A stretch of DNA of 64,000 bases from Niebla homalea (Eukaryota; Ascomycota; Lecanoromycetes; Lecanorales; Ramalinaceae): the NCBI GenBank assembly GCA_019925105.1, contig JAHGAU010000013.1:1240001-1304000 (forward strand), given 5' to 3'. Every line of letters starts with the position of its first letter. Positions within the stretch are counted from its first letter, which is position 1. Of this stretch, positions 22,798-33,579 are shown one piece after another. A model generated the notes under the pieces. It saw only the letters and a program-made list of their open reading frames with translations. It ran no database searches and had not been told where the DNA came from. Made by a program: the position numbers and the translations under genes.

Positions 22798-23713
22798 ATT
22801 GGCGTACAGCCCCCTTTGGCTGCAGGTTTCTCTCACGGGGGTCCTGCAAAGTAAGTAGAGGATCTGCCACAACGAGATCCTCGACACGGGATGTCCAGGC
22901 TCCAACTAAGGTTGTTTTTGGGGCAGATTTAAGCGCGTGGATGGGGGAGGTGGGGGGAGGGAAGCGCTGCAAAATGCAAGGGTGTGACAACGGTGCAGCT
23001 GGCTGTTGGGTGGGTCTGCTGGCAAGGCGCTGTACCGATCCCAGGCTCCATCAGGCACGATCGGAAAATTGAGATGCAGGCCTGCCGCGCTGATGAATGA
23101 GGGTATTGCCCAGATGTGATGGACGAGGATCTTGCCCAAATCTGATCGATGAGGATATTGCCCAGGTTTAGCAGATCATGGGCGCTCTGCCGATTGCAGG
23201 GAAGCGCCATGCAGTGCACATAGAACATCCTCAACGTATAGGCAGCAGGTTCACGCTTATCCTGTTGCATGATTCGTAGGCATCGTCACTGACTACGGGC
23301 ATAGGAAGCTACCCAGGAGTCACATAATTTCCGGTACTGCAGCTACAAGCGAGACGCCCAATGCAGACGGCTTCCATGCAACCAAACGTCACAAAGGCAC
23401 ACAGCCTCAGGCCTGAGCCATTCCCCTCCCAGCAGCAGAAAACAGTGCACTGTGTGCGTGCCGAAATAGACCCCATCGCCGCCCGCGGTACGTACCTGCA
23501 CCGCCTGGATAGTCTTCTGATCTGGCAGATTCTTCAGCCCTCTGATCAACAAGTTTCTTGACAGGGAAATTGTAAAAGCCTCACACAGGGCGTAGCGCCA
23601 CACATCTAATCGCAACATGTTCGTCAGAATCGTAGATATAAGGGGACAATCCCAGGTTCGTCTATTGTTTCGGTCGGATCGAATGTGAGTTCCATTTATC
23701 TTCGTCTGCAAGT
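22798..23713. other. Upstream region of the NLR gene
   Basis: No gene supported. It holds three degenerate ~26-bp direct repeats near 23095-23172 (core gatgaggatattgccca). A minus-strand frame at 23780-23343 overlaps the NLR start and has no recognisable content. Confidence 0.4.
23095..23172. repeat. ~26-bp degenerate tandem repeat, three units
   Basis: Units gaatgagggtattgcccag, gacgaggatcttgcccaaa and gatgaggatattgcccagg, each followed by 6-8 less conserved bases, are spaced 26 bp apart. They lie ~540 bp upstream of the NLR start codon. Confidence 0.65.
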
Positions 23714-26700
23714 ATGGACGAGTGGAACTATTTTGCGACTGAGTTAGCAGGTTGGGCCATCTTAGCTTTGCTTGCCTCAAACCTGAGCCGCTATTGGAGA
23801 ATTTTGATCTTCACCATCCTCTGTCCTCGGATTTTGACCATCGCGCTGTGGAAGTGGACTTACTTTCCTCCAAAACCATGGACCAGTGTTGGGGGGATGA
23901 TCATTACAGTATTTTGGTCATCTGGTTGGGCTATCGTGTTCGTGCTATTGGTCTACGCTATCGTGCTCTCGCCCGTTCATGTGTTCTTCTCTCCGTCGGA
24001 GCTGTTGACCAAGTTTTCCGAGCAAAGAGCGCCAGTAAGCGCTGTAGAAAGCATCTACGAATCCCCAGAAGGAGCGAAAGTCGAGTACGCAATCTCTATC
24101 GATGACATGAGCTTATGCTAAAGAAATCTAAGCATTTTCGCTGTGCATGGTTTAGGATCGGACCCTGCATCAGCTTGGACGTATAAGAACGGCGATAACG
24201 AGGTTCGATGGCTGAAAGAATTCCTGCCGCAGGACGAAAAACTTCGAAGCACAAGAATCAAGATGCTGAATCATCAGACCCATTGGGGCGCAGATGCGAT
24301 GGTTCAGCGGTTTGAGGAGCATGCCGAACAATTGCTATCTGACATGGAAGGCAGTCACAAGGCAAGGATAGGTATACACTTTCAATCGAACGAGCGCTGA
24401 CCTTGAACGATGAACAGAGCAATCCAGATCGGCCCATAGTACTTGTGGCTCATAGCTTTGGGGGATTATTACTTGAGAAAGTAGGGCGGTTGCTATACTT
24501 CGAACGAATATCGCTAATGATGGCACCAGGCCCTACTGCTAGCCAGAAGCCGACAGTCACCCGTCGATCGAGCTATCAGGGGTTTAATCTTCCTTGGAGT
24601 GCCACACCAAGGTAGTAAAGCTGCGTGGTGGGGTTCACTCCTTGCATACACGTCTTACTGGCGTGGATCGTCTACTGAGCTCCTCGAATTCATGTTTGAG
24701 GGCGAAAGGCTTCATAAGCAGCTTCATGAAGAATTCCACGCAGCTTTTGCTGCTAAGCGATCGGGTGCGGCCTCAGACATCTACATCGAAGACTTCTATG
24801 AAGGTCGGCAAGAGAAGCTGTTTGGCTTTGCAATAGGTGTCGTATGTCTCGATTCACTCCGTTCCTATTCAAAGATGTTGTCCATCACATTTATTAGAAC
24901 TGATACTCTCATAGACTGCCAAACGTCAGCATGGGACTCCAGATCTTGGCCAGCATCAAACCCTGTCCACCAATCATCGAAGCCTTAACAAGTTTCCGAA
25001 AAAAGATGATCCAAACTATCAATCCGTCCTGCAAAGCTTGAAAAATGCCTACGACCACGCTATGGGTGGGTGCTGCTACTTGTTCGGATCCATTCCTCGA
25101 TGAATTTGCAAGCCATGGCTAACCCTGTGATGGAGAATAGCCGGACCTTTGGTGGTATGAGACACAGTGCGTCGAGTGCAAAAATAGCCAGATAAATTGA
25201 TACCGTGGACAGAATCAGGACGCGAGCTCGCAACGTCGAAAGATCTTAAAATGGATTTCACCATCAAGTGTCAAAGAAGACCAAGACAGCAACATTGACA
25301 AGCGAGCAGCTGATACAGACGAATGGTTTCTTAAGCTGAAAGAATTCAAACGTTGGCGAGACGCTCTTTCACAACCAACTCAAGGCGGAGATGCCCGCAT
25401 GAGTCCGATTCTCTGGGGATATGGACAGCGTACGTTTCTTTAGCTACATTTTTTATTATTGATTTCTTTGCCGTTGTGTCCACGGTTCTAACAACCCAAC
25501 ATTGCTCACAAACCCGGAGTTTTGAAATAGCTTGAATTCTACTGACTTTATGCATCACAGCTGGCGCTGGAAAGACCATTTTGAGGTATTCAACCTGTGT
25601 ATGATGAATTTTTATCTCAGGTCGGGCTAACACCATGTAGCTCCGTCGTCATCGACCACTTACAAAAGCATGTCAACAGAAGTAATGACGAGGTCGTCGC
25701 ATACTTCTACTGCAGCCGTGAGAACAAGAGACCACAGAGTTGCGTCCAAATTGTTGCGAGCCTTTTGCGACAAGTTGTTCAGAAATATTCGGATGTTCCT
25801 GAGATGGTCAGACGGGAGTACATGAAGTGTGGTGGAGATGAGGATGCAAATCGAATGCCTCTCCGCGAGTATGTTGAGCTCTTGTCGACCCTCCTAAAAG
25901 ACTTTAGTCGGTCATTTCTCGTCTTGGATGCTTTAGACGAGTGTTCAGGGCAAGACGCTGGATCGGAGAGACGTGCCACCATCGACATAATGGAGAAACT
26001 CCAGGAAGTCAGGTCAAAAGCTGGATCTACTTGTCGCTTGTTCTTGACATCACGGAATGACTGCCTAGCTCATTTCCATGATCTCAAGGCCACAAGGGTT
26101 CAGATACAAGCAAAGGACGAAGATGTCAAATCCTACATCAGAGCTGAGATCCATCACCGCGGGTTTCCGCATTCGGGCGCCGTCAAAGCTCACCCCCAGA
26201 TTGGAGAAGATATCGTTACCACTCTAGCTGGAAAGGCGAAGGGCCTGTAGGTTTTATGAATTGTCCCGTGTTTTCGCAAGCTGATATACCTAAGTTTCTT
26301 GTTGACAAGGCTGCACATAAATGCTCTCGCAGACGAAGTGACTCTGGAAGATCTCAAAGAGGCGCTACCTATTCTCTCTACCGAACCGGAAGTTCTTTAC
26401 CGAGATGCTTTAACGCGGATCGAACGCCAATCTGAGGGGGGAAAAAGGGTCGCCCTGCGTGCTCTCTCATGGTCATCGCATGCTTCTCATCCCTTGACAG
26501 TCCAAGCGTTACTACATGCTCTTGCAGTCAAGCCCAGAGATCTACATCTCAAGGACGATAGAGTGATTACAGAGAATTATCTGATAGAACGATGCGCTGG
26601 GCTCCTTGAGGTAGTATCCGGAAAGTTTAGGTTTGTGCATGAGACTGTCAACGCTTTTTTGACGAAACTCCAAGAGGATTGGTACCGGCTCGGAGACCAC

Positions 26701-28019
26701 GATATAATCGAGACTTGTATAAAATACTTGTCCTTGCAAGATTTCGAGGATGCCTGCGAGCAGTCTGACTTTGCTGCCAGAAAGCTCAAATACCCATTTC
26801 TCAAGTATGCCGCTCTCGAATTGGGAGTGCATGTATCCAGGTGCCCTGATCCGCGCTTACACAAGCTAGCTCAAGAGTTCGTTTGTGGAAAAAATGTCCC
26901 TTTGGGTTCTTTTCAGATGGCGGCATCCAAAGTCTTAACATTTTTCCCGCCAGACAGAGTGAGGATGCTGTCAACAGAATATCCCATTCTTCACAAAGCG
27001 GTTCTTTGGGGTCTTGTCCCAGTTGTCAGGAGCCTTATCGAAGCCGGTACCGATATTGAAAGACGAGGCCCCAAACAGGAAACGGCACTTCATATGGCAG
27101 CACGGACGTCGTTCCCCGAGATGGTCGAATTGCTTTTACACAAGGGTGCGGACATCAAGGTTACAAATTACAGTGGCAAATCTGCCCTCGACATGGTGAC
27201 GATACATCCTTTTCAAACCATGGGCATCAAGGTGTCTGAATTGACATTCCTACGGACTCTGACACGTTTGCTCCCAGGCGTCCTACAGAATGCCCCAAAG
27301 GAAATCATCCAGCAACTCGAGGAATCTAAAAACCGATCCACAAGGCTTGAATTCAAGATCAAGATTACGTTATCCTCTCGTGATCGATCACAACACAGAT
27401 CGGACGAAAATCTGCTGCAAAAGGCGAAATCGGAGGCATCTCACACAAGCCAGCTGCTGGACCTGATGCTAAAGCTTGGCGTCAACATGGACATCTCAGA
27501 GAGCAGTGCAAAGGTAGCAAGACTCCTGATTGAGCATGGTGTAGATGTGAACTCGACGAAGCTCTATGACGGCAATCCACTACAGCTTGCTGCTCTCTAC
27601 AGCCGCACAGATCTGGCAAAACTTTTGTTACAGAGAGATGCCAATCCATTCCTAGCAGCAAAGATTAAGATGACCGCATCTCAAATAGCAGAGCGTAAAG
27701 GGAACAAGACCTTGGTCAACCTGCTTTCACAAAGGATGAAGACATTGAAAGACCGAGAGAGAGGGCTTTCCGACGTGGCAGCAAAACAGAGTAAGAGTTC
27801 CTCCTTCAAGTCACTGAAAGAACGACGGCTGACACAGTGGTAGGAATCCCGGGTCCGTTGCAGGCTGAGCGCCTTGAGGCGCATGCATTCCGACTTGAAG
27901 TCCTGAAAGAGAGTCGCGAGTATATGGAAAGCAGCGCAAGATACGAATACATGAAAAGTAGCGGCAATGTCAATAACATGGGAGTGAGGATCCAAGATGC
28001 CCCTGATACTTCACCATAG
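23714..28019 (+). CDS. Fungal NLR: membrane head, serine hydrolase, NACHT, ankyrin
   Basis: A STAND-class receptor of the type linked to fungal non-self recognition and regulated cell death. ATG at 23714. Residues ~1-120 hold two or three hydrophobic helices (for example SSGWAIVFVLLVYAIVL). A SesB-like alpha/beta hydrolase follows: VDIFAVHGLGSDPASAW, nucleophile elbow VLVAHSFGG, GLIFLGVPHQGSKAAWW and a candidate catalytic His in NHRSLNKF. The linker is ILKWISPSSVKED...EWFLKLKEFKRW. The NACHT domain has P-loop GYGQPGAGKT, split by an intron, and Walker B SFLVLDALDEC. Ankyrin repeats near the end include TALHMAARTSFPEMVELLL and NPLQLAALYSRTDLAKLLL. I could join ten exons in phase, one through a GC-AG intron (24351-24418). 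The frame can stop at 27843, or an intron at 27791-27837 leads to a charged tail ending at 28019. About 1,200 residues, apparently intact. Confidence 0.88.
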
Positions 28020-28876
28020 ATCTAGGAGCTTGCTGAAGAGGTCGGAGAAGCTTCGCATTCACGGGGACAAGGGCAAGATTCAGTTGAAAGAGAAGATTGA
28101 AGTGTTGGAGACGTGATGTAGGCAGCTAATCCAGGATGAGAATGGTTGCTATCCATGGGCCCTTTATAGAAGGAGTACTGTAAACATTTCGCATATATGT
28201 GGGCAATTCAGTTGCTGTTTGGTACATCAGTATGCCGCAAGGCATAATCAAAAGATTCACATTTCCAACTTCGCAGAGCGCCGGGGTGCCTTGGCCAGAT
28301 TTCAGGAGCATACTACGCTTTCTTTACCCTAGACATGATTTTTGTCATTGCCTACTCAAAGCCTGAGTCTTGACCTCGTCAAGAACTTCGTAGGCTGTAA
28401 TAACTAGCAAGTGACCCCATCATAAGGGCCCCCCTCCCATCCGAAAGAGACTCTCCCACAGACGTCCCAAAAGACGTCCAGGAAAAGTCTTTCTTGACTT
28501 AAGATCTTGACCAGCCTATTGCTCAGCAAGGATCCTGGTAAATTGATGTAGCACTGATGATATTACATACTGCAGTCGTATGTAGATTAGTCCGAACCCG
28601 CAGGACTAGGCCCGTAGAGTTTAGATCGTATGAGCTGTATAATCTGATGGTAGATGATCATTTCCTTTCTAGGGTGCCTTCTTAATATGCCTTCTTTGCG
28701 CAGCTCGCTGCGGACTACAATATGAGGCGCCTGGCGCTGCCTTGCGGCCTCAACCCTCGTCATCGCGCATACCAGCCCCATCAACGAATACAAAGATGGA
28801 CCGGCTTCCTATCCCTAGATTGTCGTGAAATACTGTCATTGTCATTGCATTGGGATTTGCATTACCTATCACAGAC
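28020..28876. other. Intergenic, NLR to DUF6601-like gene
   Basis: No gene seen. A + strand frame just after the NLR (28021-28116) encodes a basic stretch (KRSEKLRIHGDKGKIQLKE) and might be a further 3' exon, but nothing confirms it. Confidence 0.35.
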
Positions 28877-29890
28877 ATGACACGACATAGCTTCTCTCCC
28901 CCACTCCATGAGCCGTTGTTTTCGAATGAAGATGCAATCACTCCAACAATACCCGACCAGCCGCTCGTCGACTCATCCCGTGACTCAGTTGAAGGCTTTC
29001 TTCAGACCGAGCTCGAGACTTGCATATTGGATGAGCTTTCCCCACACTTATGCTGGGTAGCCCCTCAGATGAGCGAGCGAGTGGACCCTCTACACATACA
29101 GCACATTAAAGGCAGACGAGTCGTGATTACGGAGAATCCAAAGCTTCACCTTATCTGGCATGCCGACGTGATGTACATAAAACCCATCCCGCAATGCCTG
29201 CTCAACTACAATTTCTGGACGACGTATCTCTGTTCACGAACGGGCCAGAGCCCACAAGAGGTCTCCCGCAACGTACCAGCCGCGCTGGGGTTCCTTCGCA
29301 CCTATGCGCTGCTGATCAGACATCCCTCCGACCTCCGCCTGGCTGTTGAAGCGCACTTGCTACCTGATCATGTTGATTGGAACCGATTCGCCCAGTTCAT
29401 CCACGGATTCCGACACGTGACCGATGACCAAGTCTCGCCGCGATACCATTTCGGCCAGCTTCGTCTGACCCGGCTCAATTGGGCCGTCCGGCTCCTTCGC
29501 CCCACAAGTTCCTCCCAATGGTGGTATTACCACGAGGTGTACTGGCACACCGGTGCGTACATGGAGAGATTCTTCGCGCCCCTCCTCTTCGTCTTTGGCT
29601 CCATCGCCATCGTCTTGACGGCCATGCAGGTCCTGGTGGCCGGCCCCGAGGAGAGCTTCATGACAGCGAGTCAATGGACGGCGATGGCCAAGACGAGTTG
29701 GGGGTTCTCGATCGCGGCCATTGCACTCATCGCACTGATCTGGCTGGCGTTTGTGGGCGGGACCGTTGTGCTCCTCGTCTCTCAGATGGTGTTCGCGGCC
29801 AGGACAAAGAGGCGCGGGCGGTTGTCGAGGCGAGCTTCGCGGGGTGTCAAGGGAGAAGAGGCAGGAATGCCTGCCAGTAATGGAATCTGA
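28877..29890 (+). CDS. Fungal membrane protein, DUF6601-like
   Basis: A single-exon protein of 337 residues from ATG 28877. The N-terminal two thirds are soluble and show DELSPHLCWVAPQ, KGRRVVITENPKLHLIWH, the motif YIKPIPQCLLNYNFWTTYL and RTYALLIRHPSDLRLA. Two membrane helices follow (FFAPLLFVFGSIAIVLTAMQV and a second around WGFSIAAIALIALIWLAFV). The C-terminus is basic. I associate this pattern with the uncharacterised, fungal-restricted DUF6601 family from memory; a domain search would settle it. It follows the NLR on the same strand after ~860 bp. No biochemical function is known to me. Confidence 0.75.
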   Translation: MTRHSFSPPLHEPLFSNEDAITPTIPDQPLVDSSRDSVEGFLQTELETCILDELSPHLCWVAPQMSERVDPLHIQHIKGRRVVITENPKLHLIWHADVMYIKPIPQCLLNYNFWTTYLCSRTGQSPQEVSRNVPAALGFLRTYALLIRHPSDLRLAVEAHLLPDHVDWNRFAQFIHGFRHVTDDQVSPRYHFGQLRLTRLNWAVRLLRPTSSSQWWYYHEVYWHTGAYMERFFAPLLFVFGSIAIVLTAMQVLVAGPEESFMTASQWTAMAKTSWGFSIAAIALIALIWLAFVGGTVVLLVSQMVFAARTKRRGRLSRRASRGVKGEEAGMPASNGI

Positions 29891-30267
29891 TCGCGGGGGG
29901 ACAGATTCTTCGTTCAACACGATCCAATTGAATCGAGAGACGCGAAAGTGGAAGCGCATCGTGGCGCTGACCACGCCAACTGTGCTCCTAAGTCTAATCG
30001 GCATTTGGACATTGACGGTATCATCGAGCTACTGACAGCTGTTACACCGAGAACATTTCTGCGTTTCAGCACCTTGAATCTCGAGAATCCTACCGCTGTA
30101 GTGAGATGCGACCCTTCACTCCTGATCGTCTCATCTACCAGGTTTCCTGGTGAATGCACCTTCTGTTGCCCCGAGTCTCTACTCCGACTTTGATTTGGGG
30201 CATAGGATATGATGAGGGGATGGTCTACACCAAACGACACCCACCCGGAATGGGTTGCTCCTCAATA
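29891..30267. other. Intergenic, no feature
   Basis: 3' flank of the DUF6601-like gene before the tandem array. A few short open frames, none credible. Confidence 0.4.
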
Positions 30268-31262
30268 TTTGAAGGATACGCAGTGCAAATGCAATAGCCA
30301 TCCCCATCAGTATGTCTAATCCTGACTGATACGGCTATCCTCCCCTTCTTGAACTTCCCTGAACGAACACAAAGGCCCCCGGGCGTCAGGTGAATGAGCA
30401 AAATATGTTGTGACTAGGTGGGCGCGCGCGTCTAGATCAATAGTAGATGAAGCAAGCGATCTACCAGAACTTTACATAACGCATAACATAAGATAACATA
30501 CGCGCTTGGTAACAAGATCTCTCGACAAGAACTAGCAGTTAATTAATAGGACAGGCGAGTGACTTTCAATGGAGGCGGCATGGCCATACGGGTTGGTTAA
30601 GAAGGCATGAAGCCAGCCAGCCCGCGTCTTCTTGAAGGATACGCAGTGCAAAGGCAATAGCCCTTGCTATCAGTATGTCCAAATCTGAAAAGGGTTGTCC
30701 TTTCCTTCTTCAACGAGCACAAAAGCCCCCGGGCATCAGGTGACTGAGCAAAATATGTTGTAACCAGGTGTGCACTGTAACACGGGTGAGGTAGACGATC
30801 TACCAGAACTTCGAAAGACGCATAACACAGAGCAACATGCGCGCTTGGTGCTTGGTGGACCGTCTCTCGATACGAGCCAGCAATTGGTTAATAGGGCGTA
30901 TGAACGGCTTTCAATGGAAGCGGCATAGCCTTGTTGGTTAGTTGAAGAGGCATGAAGCCAGCCCGCGTCTTCTTTCAGGATGCGCAGCGCAAAGACTTTG
31001 AATTTCCCCGAACGAGCACAAAGCCCCCCTAGCCCTCCCGAGGATCAGGTGGAACAGCAACTCTGTTGTACTTGGGTGGGCGCAGTCGATAGCACTGTAA
31101 CACGCACGGGGTGACGCCGCCGATCTACCGGAACTTTATATAACGAACGCAGAACACAGAACAACATGCGCGCTTCGTGGATGGTCTCTCGATACGAGTC
31201 AACAGTTGCATGAGAGGATGGGCGAATGACTTTCAATGGAAGCGACATGGCCTTGTGGGCGC
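30268..31262. repeat. Three tandem copies of a ~350-bp noncoding unit
   Basis: Unit starts align at about 30271, 30634 and 30977 on the core aaggatacgcagtgcaaa (third copy: aggatgcgcagcgcaaag), so the periods are ~363 and ~343 bp. Within each unit the same landmarks follow in order: gaacgagcacaaag then ccccc, atcaggtg, a block gatctaccagaacttt.ataacgca with taacat/caacatgcgcgcttgg, tctctcgata or similar, and ctttcaatggaagcggcatgg. The third copy is shortened at its 5' end. No long open frame is shared by the copies, so the unit appears noncoding. Confidence 0.88.
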
Positions 31263-31622
31263 TCTGGCGATGTGTCTCGTGTTGGGTCCAGGCTCATGAA
31301 TACAGTCAAAAATTCTCATGTAAAGGTTTTTCGAGGTGGGAAGAGGCACGATGGGAGATACAGGGCAAGACACGAGCGCTTTTTGGAGGCAGCGCCACTC
31401 TGGACGATAACGTAAAACATCAAGAAGGTTTTGGAAAGTATTAGAGGACGTGTAATTGAGTGCAAGAGCTCCGGGGCGCATATATACGGCACGCAAACCA
31501 AGCAATACAACAAAATCCACCCCAACCTTGCAAGACCCAACTCGCGAGGACGCCTAAGCTCCTATGTAGATTTAGACAGAACAGGACCTCCACATCCCCA
31601 CCTCGCGATTATATTATCAGAA
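31263..31622. other. Intergenic, 3' flank of BSD gene
   Basis: Contains the 3' UTR of the BSD-domain gene (minus strand). No gene seen. Confidence 0.4.
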
Positions 31623-33036
31623 TCATTCCCAATCCTCTTCCTCTTCATCCTCCCCCTTTTTCGGACTCCCCGGCGCCCGGCTCGTCGCCCCACTGATGAG
31701 ATCGTAGCTAGCATCGCTGTCGGCTTGGGACTTCTCGTCCTGTGACCGCCGTGGCTCCGTCGGTTTGAGGTGATCGGGGTTTGATAAGGGAGCAGTAGGG
31801 TCGGTAATGGTTGTCTGAGAGGCTGGGGAGGCGTTGCCCGGGATGTGGGGTTGCGAGGAAGAGGAGGTGTTTGCGGCCGATTTAGTGGAACTGCGTTGCT
31901 GTGGGGTGGATGATTTGTCCTCGTCCTCGTTGTCGGAGTCGGAATCGTTGTCCCAGGCGATGGCTTCGGAAGAGTCGGGAAGGTTGGCGCCTTGAGAATT
32001 GAGACCGGAAAATCAGTCAATTTCTATGTGGGGTTGGAAGTAGTCGATGGGAAATGAGTACCTTTCAAGACCTCCTTCCTTCTCTTCTCATCGGCCTCCA
32101 CTACCATCCGTAGGAAGTAATACCTCGTCCAGAAATCCGCATACGTCACCTGCGCCTCCGGTCCCATCGACCTCTCCATCATCTTCCTCAATTCCTCAAA
32201 TCGTTCCAGATCCCCGCGATCTGGTCCGTCCTCGCTTCCACCAGCTTCTCCCTTGTGGGACCATTCTCTTCTATCCATTTCCCAAATGCGTCGCCTTCTG
32301 GGTCATGGCTGAATTTGTCCGGGCTGGTATGGATGGCGTAGAGTTGGGCTTCGAGGCGGGTGGAGTGGATGACGCGTTTGCCGTCCTCGGACTTGCTCTC
32401 AAAGAGCACTTTGTCTTTACCGTCTGCAGACTTTGCTTGGTTGGAGGATGGAGGAGCAATGGAGACAGCATCCTTGAGAAAGGCGCCTACATTGGCACCG
32501 AAGCGGAAGATAGCCGCATCGGCGGCCTCTTCGGCCTTCTCAAGGTCGCGCAGCCGCTTGGTGGCTTCGGCGCGGAACTTGGAAAAGGCGCCCTCGTCAC
32601 CACTGGCTCTTGGTGCATCGATTTCCCCCAACTCGGGCTTTTCTGTGGTCTCGGACCTTGCTCTCTCGCCTCCTGCCTCACTGCTCGCCTCTTTGACCGT
32701 TTCTGCCCCCGAGCTCATGCTTCTCGCCCGGCTTACCAAGGTCTCTCGCAGATCAGCCAGACCTCGGAATGCCCCGCCTTCTTGTGACATGGCAGCGTTG
32801 GCCTCGTGCTTCGCGCCATCGTAGAGGGTTGTGGATTTCTTGGAGACGTCGGAGAAGAAGCCGCCTAATTTGGCACCCCAGGGCGAAGCGGAGAAGGCGG
32901 TGTATGCTTCGCGGAACTCGGAGTTGAGATTCGATGATTGGGTGTTGTTATCATTGGAGGAGGGGTTTCGTTTCGCCGCTCGCTGCTGCTCAGGAGTGAG
33001 GACTTCTTCCTGGATGTGGTCATAGGCGATGTCCAT
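31623..33036 (-). CDS. BSD-domain protein, Dos2-like (apparent frame break)
   Basis: ATG at 33036. The N-terminal half starts [20 protein letters not shown] and includes a segment [18 protein letters not shown] typical of this family. The BSD domain lies at the end of the second third: [33 protein letters not shown] and [10 protein letters not shown]. An intron after VLKG (donor GTACTC, acceptor CTCAAG) leads to an acidic tail beginning [15 protein letters not shown] and ending [10 protein letters not shown] at 31623. Between DQIAG and DLERFEELR the frame jumps at a run of four G/C (32212-32215). One extra base there would give the family-consistent reading, and no intron fits. So the gene is either broken or misassembled at that point. 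S. cerevisiae and S. pombe Dos2 are the nearest named relatives I can suggest; their molecular role is poorly defined. Confidence 0.8.
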
Positions 33037-33579
33037 GGTTGAGTCTTGCGGATGTAGATGCTGTAGGGATCGTTGCTCGATAGGTGTAAAATGAGAGAGA
33101 AATGATCATATGTACGAGAGGAGATAAAGGGGCTCCTTCAGCCAGACATGAAGAATATGCTTTTTTGGTTTAGGTGGGGCAGGAGGGAGGCATCCAATTG
33201 AAGCTTTATGATTGCTTCTAGAAGGCCCAAAATGGTACAGCAGTAAGCAACTCTCAAGCTGTAGAGGGTTTCAGTCCTGTAGAGAGTAGACCAACCTTCA
33301 GAGCGGAGGATGGACAGCGAATGAGGATTATCGTTGCTTCTTTTTGCCTGAAGAGTTAAGACATTCCTTACTCTAGAAGATGGAGAAGAGAGAGGCTGGC
33401 CGAGGGCGCGGAATCGCATCCGCAAGCGCACGCTCCCTGTTACGCGCCGCTGGGATTTGCTTGGCATGAATCTGGCCGAAAACGTCATCCCGAGGTCCAT
33501 CGATCCATCAACCGCGATTCGAACACTGAACCCAAAAGCGACAGGCAATGGATGTCTCGCACTGTCGAGTTGAAGGAGC
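33037..33579. promoter_or_regulatory. Divergent promoter BSD gene / IND1
   Basis: A 543-bp region between divergent start codons. No gene. I name no specific factor site. Confidence 0.4.

Noticed and set aside
23343..23780. Minus-strand frame overlapping the NLR start
   Set aside because: No recognisable motif, and it overlaps a well-supported coding exon on the other strand.
24116..24124. In-frame stop TAA in the NLR head
   Set aside because: Removed cleanly by a 48-bp intron (GTACGC donor, TGCTAAAG branch, AAG acceptor) that also creates the expected VDIFAVHGLGSDP junction, so not evidence of a pseudogene.
30268..31262. Possible CRISPR-like array
   Set aside because: Units are ~350 bp, eukaryotic context, no short identical repeats with unique spacers.
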